Shown here: one piece after another, positions 9,023-17,167 of the stretch
Layout: each line of letters starts with the position of its first letter
Numbering within the stretch: position 1 is the stretch's first letter
Origin: Embleya scabrispora
Lineage (GTDB): Bacteria; Actinomycetota; Actinomycetes; Streptomycetales; Streptomycetaceae
Direction: 5' to 3'
DNA: 64,000 nt
Assembly (NCBI RefSeq): GCF_002024165.1
Contig: NZ_MWQN01000001.1
Coordinates: forward strand, 5,580,001 to 5,644,000
The notes under the pieces: model-generated
Seen by the model: the letters and a program-made list of their open reading frames with translations, nothing else
What the model was told of the DNA's origin: nothing
Databases searched by the model: none
Translations under genes and position numbers: made by a program

Positions 9023-11191
9023 TCAACCGGGCTCCTTGACCCCCGCCAGCATCCCCTCGATGCGGTCCGGCGGCCCGGGGCGGGAGAAGTACCACCCCTG
9101 CCCCGCGTCGCATCCGATCGCCCGCAGCCGCTCGGCCTGGACCGCCGTCTCGATGCCCTCGGCCGTCACGGTGAGCCCGATGGCGTGCGCCAACTCGACC
9201 AGCGAGGCCACGATCCGCCCGTCCACCGGGTCCGAGTCGCCGGGCTGGCGCAGGCCCTCGACGAACGAACCCGCGATCTTGAGTTCGCACACCGGCAGTC
9301 GGCGCAGATAGGCCAGGTTCGAGTAGCCGGTGCCGAAGTCGTCGATCGCGATCCGGATGCCCATCGCGGCCAGTTCGCGCAGCCGTTCCAGCGGACCACC
9401 GTCGGTGGACATGATCTGACTCTCGGTCAGCTCGAATTGCAGCCGGCCCGGATCCAGGCCGGTCTCGGCCAGCACCCGCTCCACCTGCCGGACCAGGCCC
9501 GGTTCGCGGCACTGGCGTTCGGCCAGGTTGACGCTGATGAACGGCGCGCTGTCCGGCTCCAGGTCCTGCCAGCGGCGGGCCTCGCGGCAGGCCTGTTCCA
9601 GCACGTGCATGCCCAGCGGCACGATCAGGCCGGTCTCCTCGGCCAGGCCGATGAAGCGGTCCGGTCCCACCAGGCCGTTGCGCGGATGGCGCCAGCGCAC
9701 CAGCGCCTCGACGCCGAGCACGCCGCCGTCGGCGAGGGAGACCAGCGGCTGGTAGTCGACGTAGAACTCGCCGTGATGCAGCGCGGCGGGCATCTCCGCG
9801 GACAGCGTGTAGCGGGCCACCTCGCGGTCGTTGCGGTCGGTGTCGAACACCGTCCACCGGCCGCGGCCGTCGGACTTGGCCCAGTACAGCGTTATGTCGG
9901 CCGCCCGCAGCGTGTCCGCCGGGCTGGTGCCGGCCACCGGCCGTTCGACGATGCCGATGCTCGCGGTGACCGTCAGATCGTGGCCGCGGATCCGGAACGG
10001 CTCGCGCAGCGCGGCGAATACGCCGTCGGCGAGCGCCACCACCTGGCCGGTCCCGGTGGAGTGCTCGACCAGGATGACGAACTCGTCGCCGCCCATCCGC
10101 GCCATCAGATGCCCGGCCTGGCCCGCGTACCGGCTCAGCCGCCGGGCGACCGCGACCAGCAACTGGTCGCCCACGTCGTGCCCGAGGCTGTCGTTGACCA
10201 CCTTGAACCCGTCCAGGTCCAGATAGCACAGGCCGACCCGATCGCCGGGGCCCGGGTGTTCGAAGGCCGCGGTCAGTCGTTCGACGAACAGCGCGCGGTT
10301 GGGCAGCCCGGTGAGTTGGTCGTGCATCGCCTGGTGGCGCAGCCGGGTGTGCAGGCGGTGGCGGTCGGTGACGTCCTCCAGCATGCAGACCTGGTACTCG
10401 GGGTTGCCCTTGGAGTCGCGGACCAGGGAGAGCGACAGGTGTGTCCACAACGTCTCGCCGTCGGCGTTCTCGAACTGCTTCTCCAGCGCGAAGTGATCCC
10501 GCTCGCCGGTGACCAACTCGTCGTAGAGCTTCCACATGTGGTCGGTGTCGCCGGCGTGCATGAAGTCGCGGACCTGCCGCTTGCACATCTCCTCGACACT
10601 GGCCGCGAACATGGTCGTCATCGCCTGGTTGACGTCGATCACGTTGCCGTCGACGTCGCCGATCCCGATGCCGATCGCGGCCTGGTCGAAGACCGCCCGA
10701 AAGCGCGCCTCGCTCGTGTGCAGCGCGTGTTCGGCGTTGTCCCGCGCGACCAGGACGGCGGCGTGGATGGCCTCCTGCTCGTCCAGTGTGCGCCGCCGCA
10801 GGGCCTCCGCGTAGCCCGCCGCGAGCGCCCCGGTGAGCGCGGAGACCCGCTCCAGCCAGACGTCGGGATCGTGGCCCTGGGCGGCGGCCTTGGCGCGCAG
10901 CACGGGCCACCAGGGGCCGACCAGGCCCAGCGTGCGCTCCAGCGTCCCGCTGCCGGTGAAGTGTTGCCCGACCAGCGACGCGCCGACCTCGCGGGCGATC
11001 GCGGGGTCGAACGGATCGGAACGCAGCGCGTGGGCGAGGCGCTCGGCCTGCCCGCGCAGGTACTCCTCGATCTCGGCTCCGCTCAGCGGGACGAAGCTGG
11101 TGCCCTCGATGGTGCGGGCCCAGTCGCGGGCGAAGCGGCTCAGCGACCCCTCGGCCCCGTCGAAGCGCGCGTCGTCCGTTCCGCCGCTCAC
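9023..11191 (-). CDS. PAS-GGDEF-EAL cyclic-di-GMP enzyme
   Basis: About 722 residues in the order: an N-terminal helical domain with FARDWARTIEGTSFVPLS (20-140), PAS/PAC (about 160-280), GGDEF (about 285-450) and EAL (about 460-710). The GGDEF motif (367-371) and EAL motif (495-497) are intact, as are the NLAERQ, ELTES, DDFGTGYSN and AEGIET motifs, so both synthesis and breakdown of c-di-GMP are possible. No RxxD inhibitory site precedes GGDEF, and the usual KID triplet of EAL reads KIA. The GTG at 11191 is chosen over the ATG at 11431 because GGGGAG lies just upstream and the extension has no domain. In streptomycetes c-di-GMP controls the switch to sporulation through BldD. Confidence 0.9.
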   Translation of the reverse strand: MSGGTDDARFDGAEGSLSRFARDWARTIEGTSFVPLSGAEIEEYLRGQAERLAHALRSDPFDPAIAREVGASLVGQHFTGSGTLERTLGLVGPWWPVLRAKAAAQGHDPDVWLERVSALTGALAAGYAEALRRRTLDEQEAIHAAVLVARDNAEHALHTSEARFRAVFDQAAIGIGIGDVDGNVIDVNQAMTTMFAASVEEMCKRQVRDFMHAGDTDHMWKLYDELVTGERDHFALEKQFENADGETLWTHLSLSLVRDSKGNPEYQVCMLEDVTDRHRLHTRLRHQAMHDQLTGLPNRALFVERLTAAFEHPGPGDRVGLCYLDLDGFKVVNDSLGHDVGDQLLVAVARRLSRYAGQAGHLMARMGGDEFVILVEHSTGTGQVVALADGVFAALREPFRIRGHDLTVTASIGIVERPVAGTSPADTLRAADITLYWAKSDGRGRWTVFDTDRNDREVARYTLSAEMPAALHHGEFYVDYQPLVSLADGGVLGVEALVRWRHPRNGLVGPDRFIGLAEETGLIVPLGMHVLEQACREARRWQDLEPDSAPFISVNLAERQCREPGLVRQVERVLAETGLDPGRLQFELTESQIMSTDGGPLERLRELAAMGIRIAIDDFGTGYSNLAYLRRLPVCELKIAGSFVEGLRQPGDSDPVDGRIVASLVELAHAIGLTVTAEGIETAVQAERLRAIGCDAGQGWYFSRPGPPDRIEGMLAGVKEPG

Positions 11192-11610
11192 CCTGTGCTC
11201 CCCACGGTGGTCCAGCGCCGGTCGGCTCCCCGGCACGCCTGGAGCCACGTGCCCGGCGCCCACGATGGTCGATCCACCGCCCCACCTTTCCTCCTCGGGG
11301 GCGATCCGCCACCGCGCAATGTCGGTGCGGTCGCCTCTCGGACGAGCCGGCCACAATCCCCAGCGGCCGTGTGAACGAGCCACATCACCCGTTATCACCC
11401 GTTCGGACGAGCCGGATGATACGTCCGACACGTCCCGACGATCGCGTGATCATCGTTGACGGTATCCGCCGCGGCGCGGAAACGTCTTGCAGTTGGACAC
11501 GGCGCGAGGAGCATCACTCCGGAGAGGGACAGGTGGTGCGCGCGGGTCCGTACCGAATTGTGGCGTACGCCCGCGTGCTCCGGCGCACGCAGGGCGCCCG
11601 ACGCGATGAC

Positions 11611-11623
11611 TGACGGACCATCA
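11611..11623. promoter_or_regulatory. Candidate TetR-type operator, TGACGGACCATCA
   Basis: An imperfect 6-1-6 palindrome about 100 bases upstream of the ADP-ribosylglycohydrolase start. It resembles sites at 18510, 27902 and 53011. The binding protein is unknown. Confidence 0.35.
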
Positions 11624-11721
11624 GGTTGTTGCCCCCGGGTAACGGTACGCTCTACCGGCTCGCGTCGGCGAGTCGGGGCGCCGCCGCGACCGGCGTTCGG
11701 CGACCCGTCCGGAGAGAGGAT

Positions 11722-12585
11722 GTGGTCCCGATGATGGTCGAGTTGGCGGTGGGCGACGCGTACGGCGCCGGGTTCGAGTACGCGGAGCGCTCGTTCGTCA
11801 CGCGAGGCAACACACTCGCCGGTTATGTGCAGCATCCCCGTCATCGTGACGTGCTGCCGGGTCGATATACGGACGACACGCAGATGAGTATCGCGGTCGC
11901 CGAGTGGTTGCTCGGTGACGATCGCGGAATTCCGGCGCTGGCGGATCTGTTCGTGCGGGCGTACAAGCGGGATCCGCGCGCCGGATACGCGCGGGGGTTC
12001 CGGGGCGTACTCGAGGAAGTCGCCGACGGCACACGGCTTCTGGAGGTGCTGCGACCGGAGAGCGACAAGAGCGGCGCGGCGATGCGGGCGGGCGTGATCG
12101 GGCTGCTGCCGGATCGGGACGAGGTGCGGCGCACGGCGGCGCTCCAGGCCCGGATCACCCACCGCACGCCGGGCGGGATGACCTCGGCCGCGGCGGCGGC
12201 GCTGGCGGTGCACTACTGCCGGTACGGGCTCGGCCCGGTCGCCGAGCTGCCGGGTTGGCTGGCGGCGAACCTGCCCGCGTCCACCGGCCCGACGGTGTGG
12301 ACCGAGCCGTGGCGAGGCAAGGTCGGCTCCGCCGGGATGGACAGCACCCGCGCGGCGGTCACCGCGCTCGCCGCGCGCACCGGCACGGCCGCGCTCCTGC
12401 GCGCGTGCGTCGCGTACACCGGCGACGTGGACACGGTGGCCACCATCGCGCTGGCGGCGGCGAGTTGTTCGGCGGAGTACGCCCAGGACCTGCCGAGCGC
12501 GCTGCTGACGGGCCTGGAGGACGGCCCGTACGGCCGGGGCCATCTCGCGGGCCTGGACGCGCGGTTGACGGCGCGGTTCGGCTGA
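11722..12585 (+). CDS. ADP-ribosylglycohydrolase (DraG/ARH family)
   Basis: A 287-residue enzyme predicted to remove ADP-ribose from proteins, nucleic acids or small molecules. The di-magnesium site is formed by GDAYGAGFE near the N-terminus, YTDDTQMS around residue 50 and GDVDTVATIA near residue 236, all present as in active DraG relatives. The GTG at 11722 is preferred because GGAGAG sits at the right distance; the ATG at 11731 would give a protein three residues shorter. It could act with the NUDIX cassette 1.4 kb downstream, although the tRNA and a hydrolase gene on the other strand intervene. Confidence 0.85.
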   Translation: MVPMMVELAVGDAYGAGFEYAERSFVTRGNTLAGYVQHPRHRDVLPGRYTDDTQMSIAVAEWLLGDDRGIPALADLFVRAYKRDPRAGYARGFRGVLEEVADGTRLLEVLRPESDKSGAAMRAGVIGLLPDRDEVRRTAALQARITHRTPGGMTSAAAAALAVHYCRYGLGPVAELPGWLAANLPASTGPTVWTEPWRGKVGSAGMDSTRAAVTALAARTGTAALLRACVAYTGDVDTVATIALAAASCSAEYAQDLPSALLTGLEDGPYGRGHLAGLDARLTARFG

Positions 12586-12652
12586 GCCGCGCGCCGGGTG
12601 AAAGGCGGGCGAAAGATCGCCTCGGCCGCGTCCCGAGGGGTGGGCGGCCGAA

Positions 12653-12690
12653 AGACGAGAGGCCCCCGGCGAACCGGGGGCCTCTCGTCT
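12653..12690. terminator. Bidirectional terminator hairpin
   Basis: A perfect 17-bp stem with a CGAA tetraloop. It lies between the end of the ADP-ribosylglycohydrolase gene (+) and the 3' end of the tRNA gene (-). On the minus strand it is followed by TTTC, a weak T-run. Confidence 0.85.
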
Positions 12691-12693
12691 GCC

Positions 12694-12769
12694 TGGAGCC
12701 CCAATACGGAATCGAACCGTAGACCTTCTCCTTACCATGGAGACGCTCTACCGACTGAGCTATTGGGGC
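12694..12769 (-). tRNA. tRNA-Thr, anticodon GGT
   Basis: A 76-base gene including an encoded 3' CCA (12694-12696). The acceptor stem GCCCCAA pairs with TTGGGGC. The D arm begins GCTC, the anticodon stem is TCTCC/GGAGA around the loop ATGGTAA, and the T arm carries GGTTCGATTCC. The loop centre gives anticodon GGT, reading the ACC codon that dominates GC-rich genomes. The strong hairpin just beyond the 3' end probably terminates it. Confidence 0.95.
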
Positions 12770-12887
12770 CTGCGCGGCGAAAACTTACCGGATCCGCGTT
12801 CGGTCTGCCAACTTGATCCGTTCGGGTCGCCGGCCCGGCCCGGGAGCGGTTGCGCACCCGGGCTCGCGCCCGCCCCCGGAGCGGCGC

Positions 12888-13709
12888 TCACCACTCGCCG
12901 GGGCTCATCGTGAAGTGCGCGTAGGGCACCGTCCAGACCACCTCGCCGGCGGTGTGCGCGGGCTCGCCGTAGGCGGTGCCGTGGTCGCTGGTGACGATCG
13001 CGAAGCACGGCCGGCGGTAGCTCATCGCGCGAAACAGCCGGCCGATGTGCCGGTCCACGTATTCCAGCGCCGCCGCGTGGGTGTCGCGGGTGTCGCCGTC
13101 GGCGGCGGTGGCACCGGGGGTGTGGAACCAGTTCGGGTGGTGCACGGCGGCGACGTCGACGAGCAGGAACAACCGGCGCTCCGGGTCCAGGCCGCCGACC
13201 ACCAGCTCGGCCCGGGCGACCTGGGCCTCGAAGGAGATCGGTGAGGTGACGCCGAGTTCGGGGTCCCAGTGGCTCTCGGCGAACATCCCGGGCAGCACCG
13301 AGTCGAGCGCGCCCTGCTTGTCGAAGCAGCCGACCCCGCCGATGCACGCGGTGTGGTAGCCGGCCTTGGTCAGCGCGCTGGGCAGGTCCGGGGTGTCGAA
13401 CAGCCAGGTGTGCGCGCCGGTCGTCTCGGTGTCGCCGAGGCGGGAGGCGAACAGGCGCGGGTGCGGGCCGGGTCCCTCCGGGGTGGGCAGGTAGCCCGCG
13501 AGGAACGCGGTGTGCGCGGCGAAGGCGAGCCGCGCCGGGGTCTGCCGGCGCTGCCAGCCGCCCTCGGGCAGGACCCGCGCGAGATTGGGCAGTCGGCCGG
13601 CCGCCGCGAGCTCGACGGCCACGTCGTACCGCAGCGCGTCGAGCGTGACGAGCAGCAGGTCCTGCTCACCCACGACGGCGTTCATGTCGGGATCGGTCAT
13701 ATCGGACAT
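12888..13709 (-). CDS. STM4013/SEN3800-type hydrolase (alkaline phosphatase superfamily)
   Basis: A 273-residue protein with the sulfatase/phosphodiesterase metal-site pattern: LLLVTLDALRYD (residues 18-29) at the N-terminus, an early RLAFAAHTAFLAGYLP segment, and VTSDHGTAYGE near the C-terminus. These suit the STM4013/SEN3800 family, which in other bacteria is encoded with a radical SAM protein and STM4012/STM4014 partners. None of those partners is adjacent, so this is an orphan copy. The ATG at 13709 is chosen because GCAGGTGG precedes it; the upstream frame is open but unsupported. It is divergent from the NUDIX cassette. Confidence 0.75.
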   Translation of the reverse strand: MSDMTDPDMNAVVGEQDLLLVTLDALRYDVAVELAAAGRLPNLARVLPEGGWQRRQTPARLAFAAHTAFLAGYLPTPEGPGPHPRLFASRLGDTETTGAHTWLFDTPDLPSALTKAGYHTACIGGVGCFDKQGALDSVLPGMFAESHWDPELGVTSPISFEAQVARAELVVGGLDPERRLFLLVDVAAVHHPNWFHTPGATAADGDTRDTHAAALEYVDRHIGRLFRAMSYRRPCFAIVTSDHGTAYGEPAHTAGEVVWTVPYAHFTMSPGEW

Positions 13710-13852
13710 GCCACCTGCTCCGCTTCTGCTCGGGTGTTCGGGGCCGCCGCCGGTGGCCCGCACGCGGGCGGCGAGTGGATCGCCCATGCCTACCAGAGGG
13801 AGGGGACTCTTCGAGGGATAACCCCCTCGCCGGTTCGGATCCGCCCGTGTAT

Positions 13853-13891
13853 GTTGTTCTCAGATTAAGAAGATCTCAACCGGAGAACAAC
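13853..13891 (+). promoter_or_regulatory. Inverted repeat in the NUDIX cassette promoter
   Basis: GTTGTTCTC (13853-13861) and GAGAACAAC (13883-13891) form a perfect 9-bp inverted repeat with centres 30 bases apart, on one face of the helix. The stretch is conspicuously AT-rich for this genome, with AGATTAAGAAGATCT in between. It lies 82 bases before the NUDIX start and is a good candidate operator, possibly for the NUDIX protein's own helix-turn-helix. Confidence 0.55.
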
Positions 13892-13973
13892 CGTCGAGTC
13901 GGTGTCGGGAACGTGAACCGACAGGGCCGCGTCGGACGTGCATCGCCATGAGCACACGGGAGGGAATCGCGAT

Positions 13974-14900
13974 ATGGCCGAGACCGCCACCACCGAACGC
14001 GACTGGCTCGCGTCCTACGACCCCAGGGCCTTCGAGCCGATCGCGGTGACCGTCGACATCGTCGCGCTGACGATTCGTCAACTCGGCCCGCCGGCCGGGG
14101 CGTCGGTCGATCCGGAGGGCGGAGCGGGGGGCGGGGCCGGGGGCGACTCGGAGGCGGGGACGGAGCCGGAGGCCGGCCGGGAAGCCGGCGAGGGAGCCGA
14201 GAGCGCCGCCAAGGCGCTGCACGTGCTCCTGGTCCGGCGCGGCGAGATGCCGTTCGCGGGCCGGCTCGCGCTGCCCGGCGGCTTCGTCCGCCCGGTGATC
14301 GATCCGGACGGCACCCGGCACGAGGAGGACCTCGCCGAGGCCGCCGAGCGCGAACTCGCCGAGGAGACCGGGCTCGCCGCCGGCACCCGGCTCGACCGGC
14401 TCCACCTCGAACAGCTGGGCACCTACGGCGCGCCCGGCCGCGACCCGAGGATGCGGATCGTCTCGGTCGCCCACCTCGCCTTCGCCCCGGACCTGCCCGA
14501 CCCGACCGCCGGCGGCGACGCCGCCCACGCGCAGTGGGTCCCAGTCGCCGACGTCGACCCGGCCGATCTGGCCTTCGACCACGCGCGCATCCTCGCCGAC
14601 GGCCTGGAGCGCGCCCGCGCCAAGCTCGAATACTCGCCGCTGGCCACCGCGTTCGCGGGCGAGGAGTTCACCGTCACCGAACTGCGCGAGGTCTACCAGG
14701 CGGTGTGGGGCCGGCCGATGCACGCCGGCAACTTCCACCGCAAGGTGCTCTCGGTACCCGGCTTCGTCCGGGACACCGGCGCCACCACCGCCCGCGGCGG
14801 CGCGCGCGGCGGGCGCCGCGCCCGGCTGTACCGCGCGGGCCCCGCACGTCTGCTGCACCCGGCGCTGCTGCGCCCGTCCCCGGAGGAGGACTCCCGATGA
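13974..14900 (+). CDS. NUDIX hydrolase / NrtR-like regulator
   Basis: A 308-residue protein with a NUDIX domain ending in the canonical RELAEETGL, preceded by GGFVRPV and an enlarged loop. The C-terminal segment (FTVTELREVYQAVWGRPMH, then FHRKVLSVPGFV) matches the winged helix-turn-helix of NrtR-type proteins, in which a NUDIX domain senses ADP-ribose or related nucleotides and controls DNA binding. A Gly/Glu-rich insert of about 40 residues follows the first strand. It is the first gene of a four-gene cassette: its stop overlaps the next start (ATGA). Whether it hydrolyses ADP-ribose or only senses it is open; the RExxEE residues for metal binding are present. Confidence 0.85.
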   Translation: MAETATTERDWLASYDPRAFEPIAVTVDIVALTIRQLGPPAGASVDPEGGAGGGAGGDSEAGTEPEAGREAGEGAESAAKALHVLLVRRGEMPFAGRLALPGGFVRPVIDPDGTRHEEDLAEAAERELAEETGLAAGTRLDRLHLEQLGTYGAPGRDPRMRIVSVAHLAFAPDLPDPTAGGDAAHAQWVPVADVDPADLAFDHARILADGLERARAKLEYSPLATAFAGEEFTVTELREVYQAVWGRPMHAGNFHRKVLSVPGFVRDTGATTARGGARGGRRARLYRAGPARLLHPALLRPSPEEDSR

Positions 14901-16051
14901 CCAGGACGCCCGGCACCACCTCGACCGGCCCCACCACCTTCGACGACGCGCTCGACCTGCTGGCCGGCGCACCGGACCCGCAGGGCGTCTTCGGGCCCTA
15001 CGACGGCACACCGGAGGCCTGTCTGCGGGCGGGCAACCGCACCTATCGGCTGCTCGCGCGCCTGCTCCACCCGGACGCCGCGCCGGCCGACCGCCGCGCC
15101 GAGGCCGCCGCCGCGTTCACCCGGCTCGGCGAGTCGTGGAACCGCTATCAGCAGGACATCACCGGGGTGACCGGCCGTCAGGTGGTGATCACCACCAAGC
15201 GCCGGGTCTACTCGGTCGGCGGCGAGCGGGCGAGCGGCGACATCGCCACGCTCTACAAGGTCAACTACCGGGCCGAGGACGACGGCGAGGCGCGGGCGCT
15301 GCTCAAGCTGCCGCGCTCGGTCACCGACAACGACCTGATGGAGCGCGAGGCCACCGCCCTGGAGCGGATCGCGCGCGAGGGCGATCCGGAATACGCGAAC
15401 TACGTACCCCGGCTGATCGAGACGTTCCGCCATCGCGACGCCGCGTCCGGTACCGAGCGGCGTGCCAACGTGATCGAACGGGTGCGCGGCTTCCGGTCGT
15501 TGGCCGAGGTGCGCGAGGCGTACCCGGACGGTCTGGACGCGCGCGACGTGGCCTGGATGTGGCGCCGACTGCTGGTCGCGATCGGATACGCGCACCGCGC
15601 GGGTGTGGTCCACGGCGCGATCACCCCCGACCACGTGCTGATCCACCCGCGCGAGCACGGCCTGGTCCTGGTCGACTGGTGCTACTCGGTGCTGCTCGAC
15701 GGCCCGGCCGGCGCGGCCCCACCGGAGGCGATCCTGCGGGCGAAGGCGGTCGAGCACGTACCCGCGATGATCGACCGGCACGCCGACCTGTACCCGCCGG
15801 AGATCCCGGCCAAGCAGCCGCCGGAGACCGCCGCGGACGTCTACATGGCGACCCGCTGTGTCACCGGCCTGCTCGCGCCGGACGCGCCCAAGCCGCTGTT
15901 GCGCTTCGCCCGGGGCTGCTCGCTGCCCGCCCCGGCACGCCGTCCGCACGACGCGTGGAAGCTGCTCGGCGAGTTGGACGAACTGCTCGGCAAGCTCTAC
16001 GGCCCGCGCCGCTTCCGGCCGTTCGCGATGCCCACGCGTCGCGAGTCGTAG
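14897..16051 (+). CDS. J-domain-like plus pseudokinase-fold protein
   Basis: A 384-residue protein with two parts. Residues 20-80 look like a J domain: YRLLARLLHPD carries the HPD triplet, followed by AAAFTRLGESWNRY. The rest resembles a protein kinase: an N-lobe (KVNYRAEDDG, LLKLPRS), then HRAGVVHGAITPDHVLIHP where kinases have HRDLKPxNIL, and LVDWCYS where kinases have DFG. The catalytic Asp, Lys and Asn are thus replaced, so it is probably a pseudokinase or binds another ligand. It overlaps the NUDIX gene by four bases (ATGA) with GGAGGAGG upstream. A scaffold or client-recruiting role is inferred. Confidence 0.75.
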   Translation: MTRTPGTTSTGPTTFDDALDLLAGAPDPQGVFGPYDGTPEACLRAGNRTYRLLARLLHPDAAPADRRAEAAAAFTRLGESWNRYQQDITGVTGRQVVITTKRRVYSVGGERASGDIATLYKVNYRAEDDGEARALLKLPRSVTDNDLMEREATALERIAREGDPEYANYVPRLIETFRHRDAASGTERRANVIERVRGFRSLAEVREAYPDGLDARDVAWMWRRLLVAIGYAHRAGVVHGAITPDHVLIHPREHGLVLVDWCYSVLLDGPAGAAPPEAILRAKAVEHVPAMIDRHADLYPPEIPAKQPPETAADVYMATRCVTGLLAPDAPKPLLRFARGCSLPAPARRPHDAWKLLGELDELLGKLYGPRRFRPFAMPTRRES

Positions 16052-16171
16052 GTCCCATCCGACGGAAGCGGCGGCGGTCTCCGCCCGCTTCCGTCGCACC
16101 TTCGGCCGGCCCGCTGGGCCGGCCGGACATCCACGCACGGATCCCTCCGTCCCGATCGGGGAGTGAGCACC

Positions 16172-17167
16172 ATGGGTAGTGGCAATTGGTCCACCAACGT
16201 CTACGACGCGGCCCAGAGTTACAACCGGGCCAGCGGTCGCAGCGCGTTCCACTACGACCACGTCACCAAGAACAGCACGCCGCACAGCGCCTGGAAGGCG
16301 CACGTCGACCTGGATCCGGCGCTCGCGGGGATCCGGGAGAGCCGGGACAGCGACGAACACCCCATGTCGCTGGCCGTCTCGGTGCTGTTCGACGTGACCG
16401 GCTCGATGCTTCGCGTCCCGCAGACCCTGCAGACCAAGCTGCCCGAGCTGTTCGGACTGCTGCTGCGCAAGGGCTATGTGCAGGACCCGCAGATCATGTT
16501 CGGCGCGATCGGCGACGCGACCAGCGACCGAGTCCCCTTGCAGGTCGGCCAGTTCGAGTCGGACAACCGGATGGACGACCAGCTCGGCAACATCCTGCTC
16601 GAAGGCGGCGGCGGCGGGCAAAAGCGCGAATCCTACGAGCTGGCCCTGTACTTCATGGCCCGGCACACCTCGATCGACTGTCACGAGAAGCGCGGCAAGC
16701 GCGGCTACCTGTTCGTGATCGGCGACGAGATGCCCTACCGCAAGGTGCGCCGGTCGGAGGTGCTGGAGTTCATCGGCGACGACATCGGCGAGGACATCCC
16801 GATCGAGCGGATCCTGGCCGAACTGCGGCGCAAGTTCGAGGTGTACTACATCCTTCCGGCCGGGTCCTCCTATGTCGGCGACAAGGAGGTCCTGGGCGAG
16901 TGGAAGGGCCTGCTCGGGCAGCACGTGATCGAACTCGACGACCCCGACGGGGTCTGCGAGACGATCGCGCTGACCATCGGGCTCGCGGAGGACGCGATCG
17001 ACCTGGACGAGGGCCTGGAGCACCTGCGCGACGTGGGCGCCGACGCGCAGGTGGCCAACGTGTCCAAGGCATTGGCCTCGTACGCCCGTTCCGGCGGCGC
17101 GGTGGCCGTCTCCGGCGCGCTGCCGGGCCTGGGCGAGGGCGACGGCGCGGGTACCACGCGCCTGTGA
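16172..17167 (+). CDS. von Willebrand factor A domain protein
   Basis: A 331-residue cytosolic vWA protein. The metal-ion-dependent adhesion site begins with VLFDVTGSM (D74), a DxTGS variant of DxSxS. Further conserved blocks are FGAIGDAT, a glycine loop GGGGGQK, and FVIGDEMPY near residue 190. There is no signal peptide or membrane segment. The ATG at 16172 is chosen because GGGGAG precedes it by eight bases; the in-frame GTG at 16163 overlaps that site. The gene follows the pseudokinase gene by 120 bases and overlaps the PurA-like gene by four (GTGA). vWA proteins usually organise partner complexes. Confidence 0.8.
   Translation: MGSGNWSTNVYDAAQSYNRASGRSAFHYDHVTKNSTPHSAWKAHVDLDPALAGIRESRDSDEHPMSLAVSVLFDVTGSMLRVPQTLQTKLPELFGLLLRKGYVQDPQIMFGAIGDATSDRVPLQVGQFESDNRMDDQLGNILLEGGGGGQKRESYELALYFMARHTSIDCHEKRGKRGYLFVIGDEMPYRKVRRSEVLEFIGDDIGEDIPIERILAELRRKFEVYYILPAGSSYVGDKEVLGEWKGLLGQHVIELDDPDGVCETIALTIGLAEDAIDLDEGLEHLRDVGADAQVANVSKALASYARSGGAVAVSGALPGLGEGDGAGTTRL

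Noticed and set aside
8198-11374. 1058-residue + strand frame over the histidine kinase and GGDEF-EAL genes
   Set aside because: It runs antisense to two well-defined genes and has no recognisable domain.
12694-12769. Integrated element at the tRNA-Thr gene
   Set aside because: No integrase, att duplication or phage gene is present on either side.
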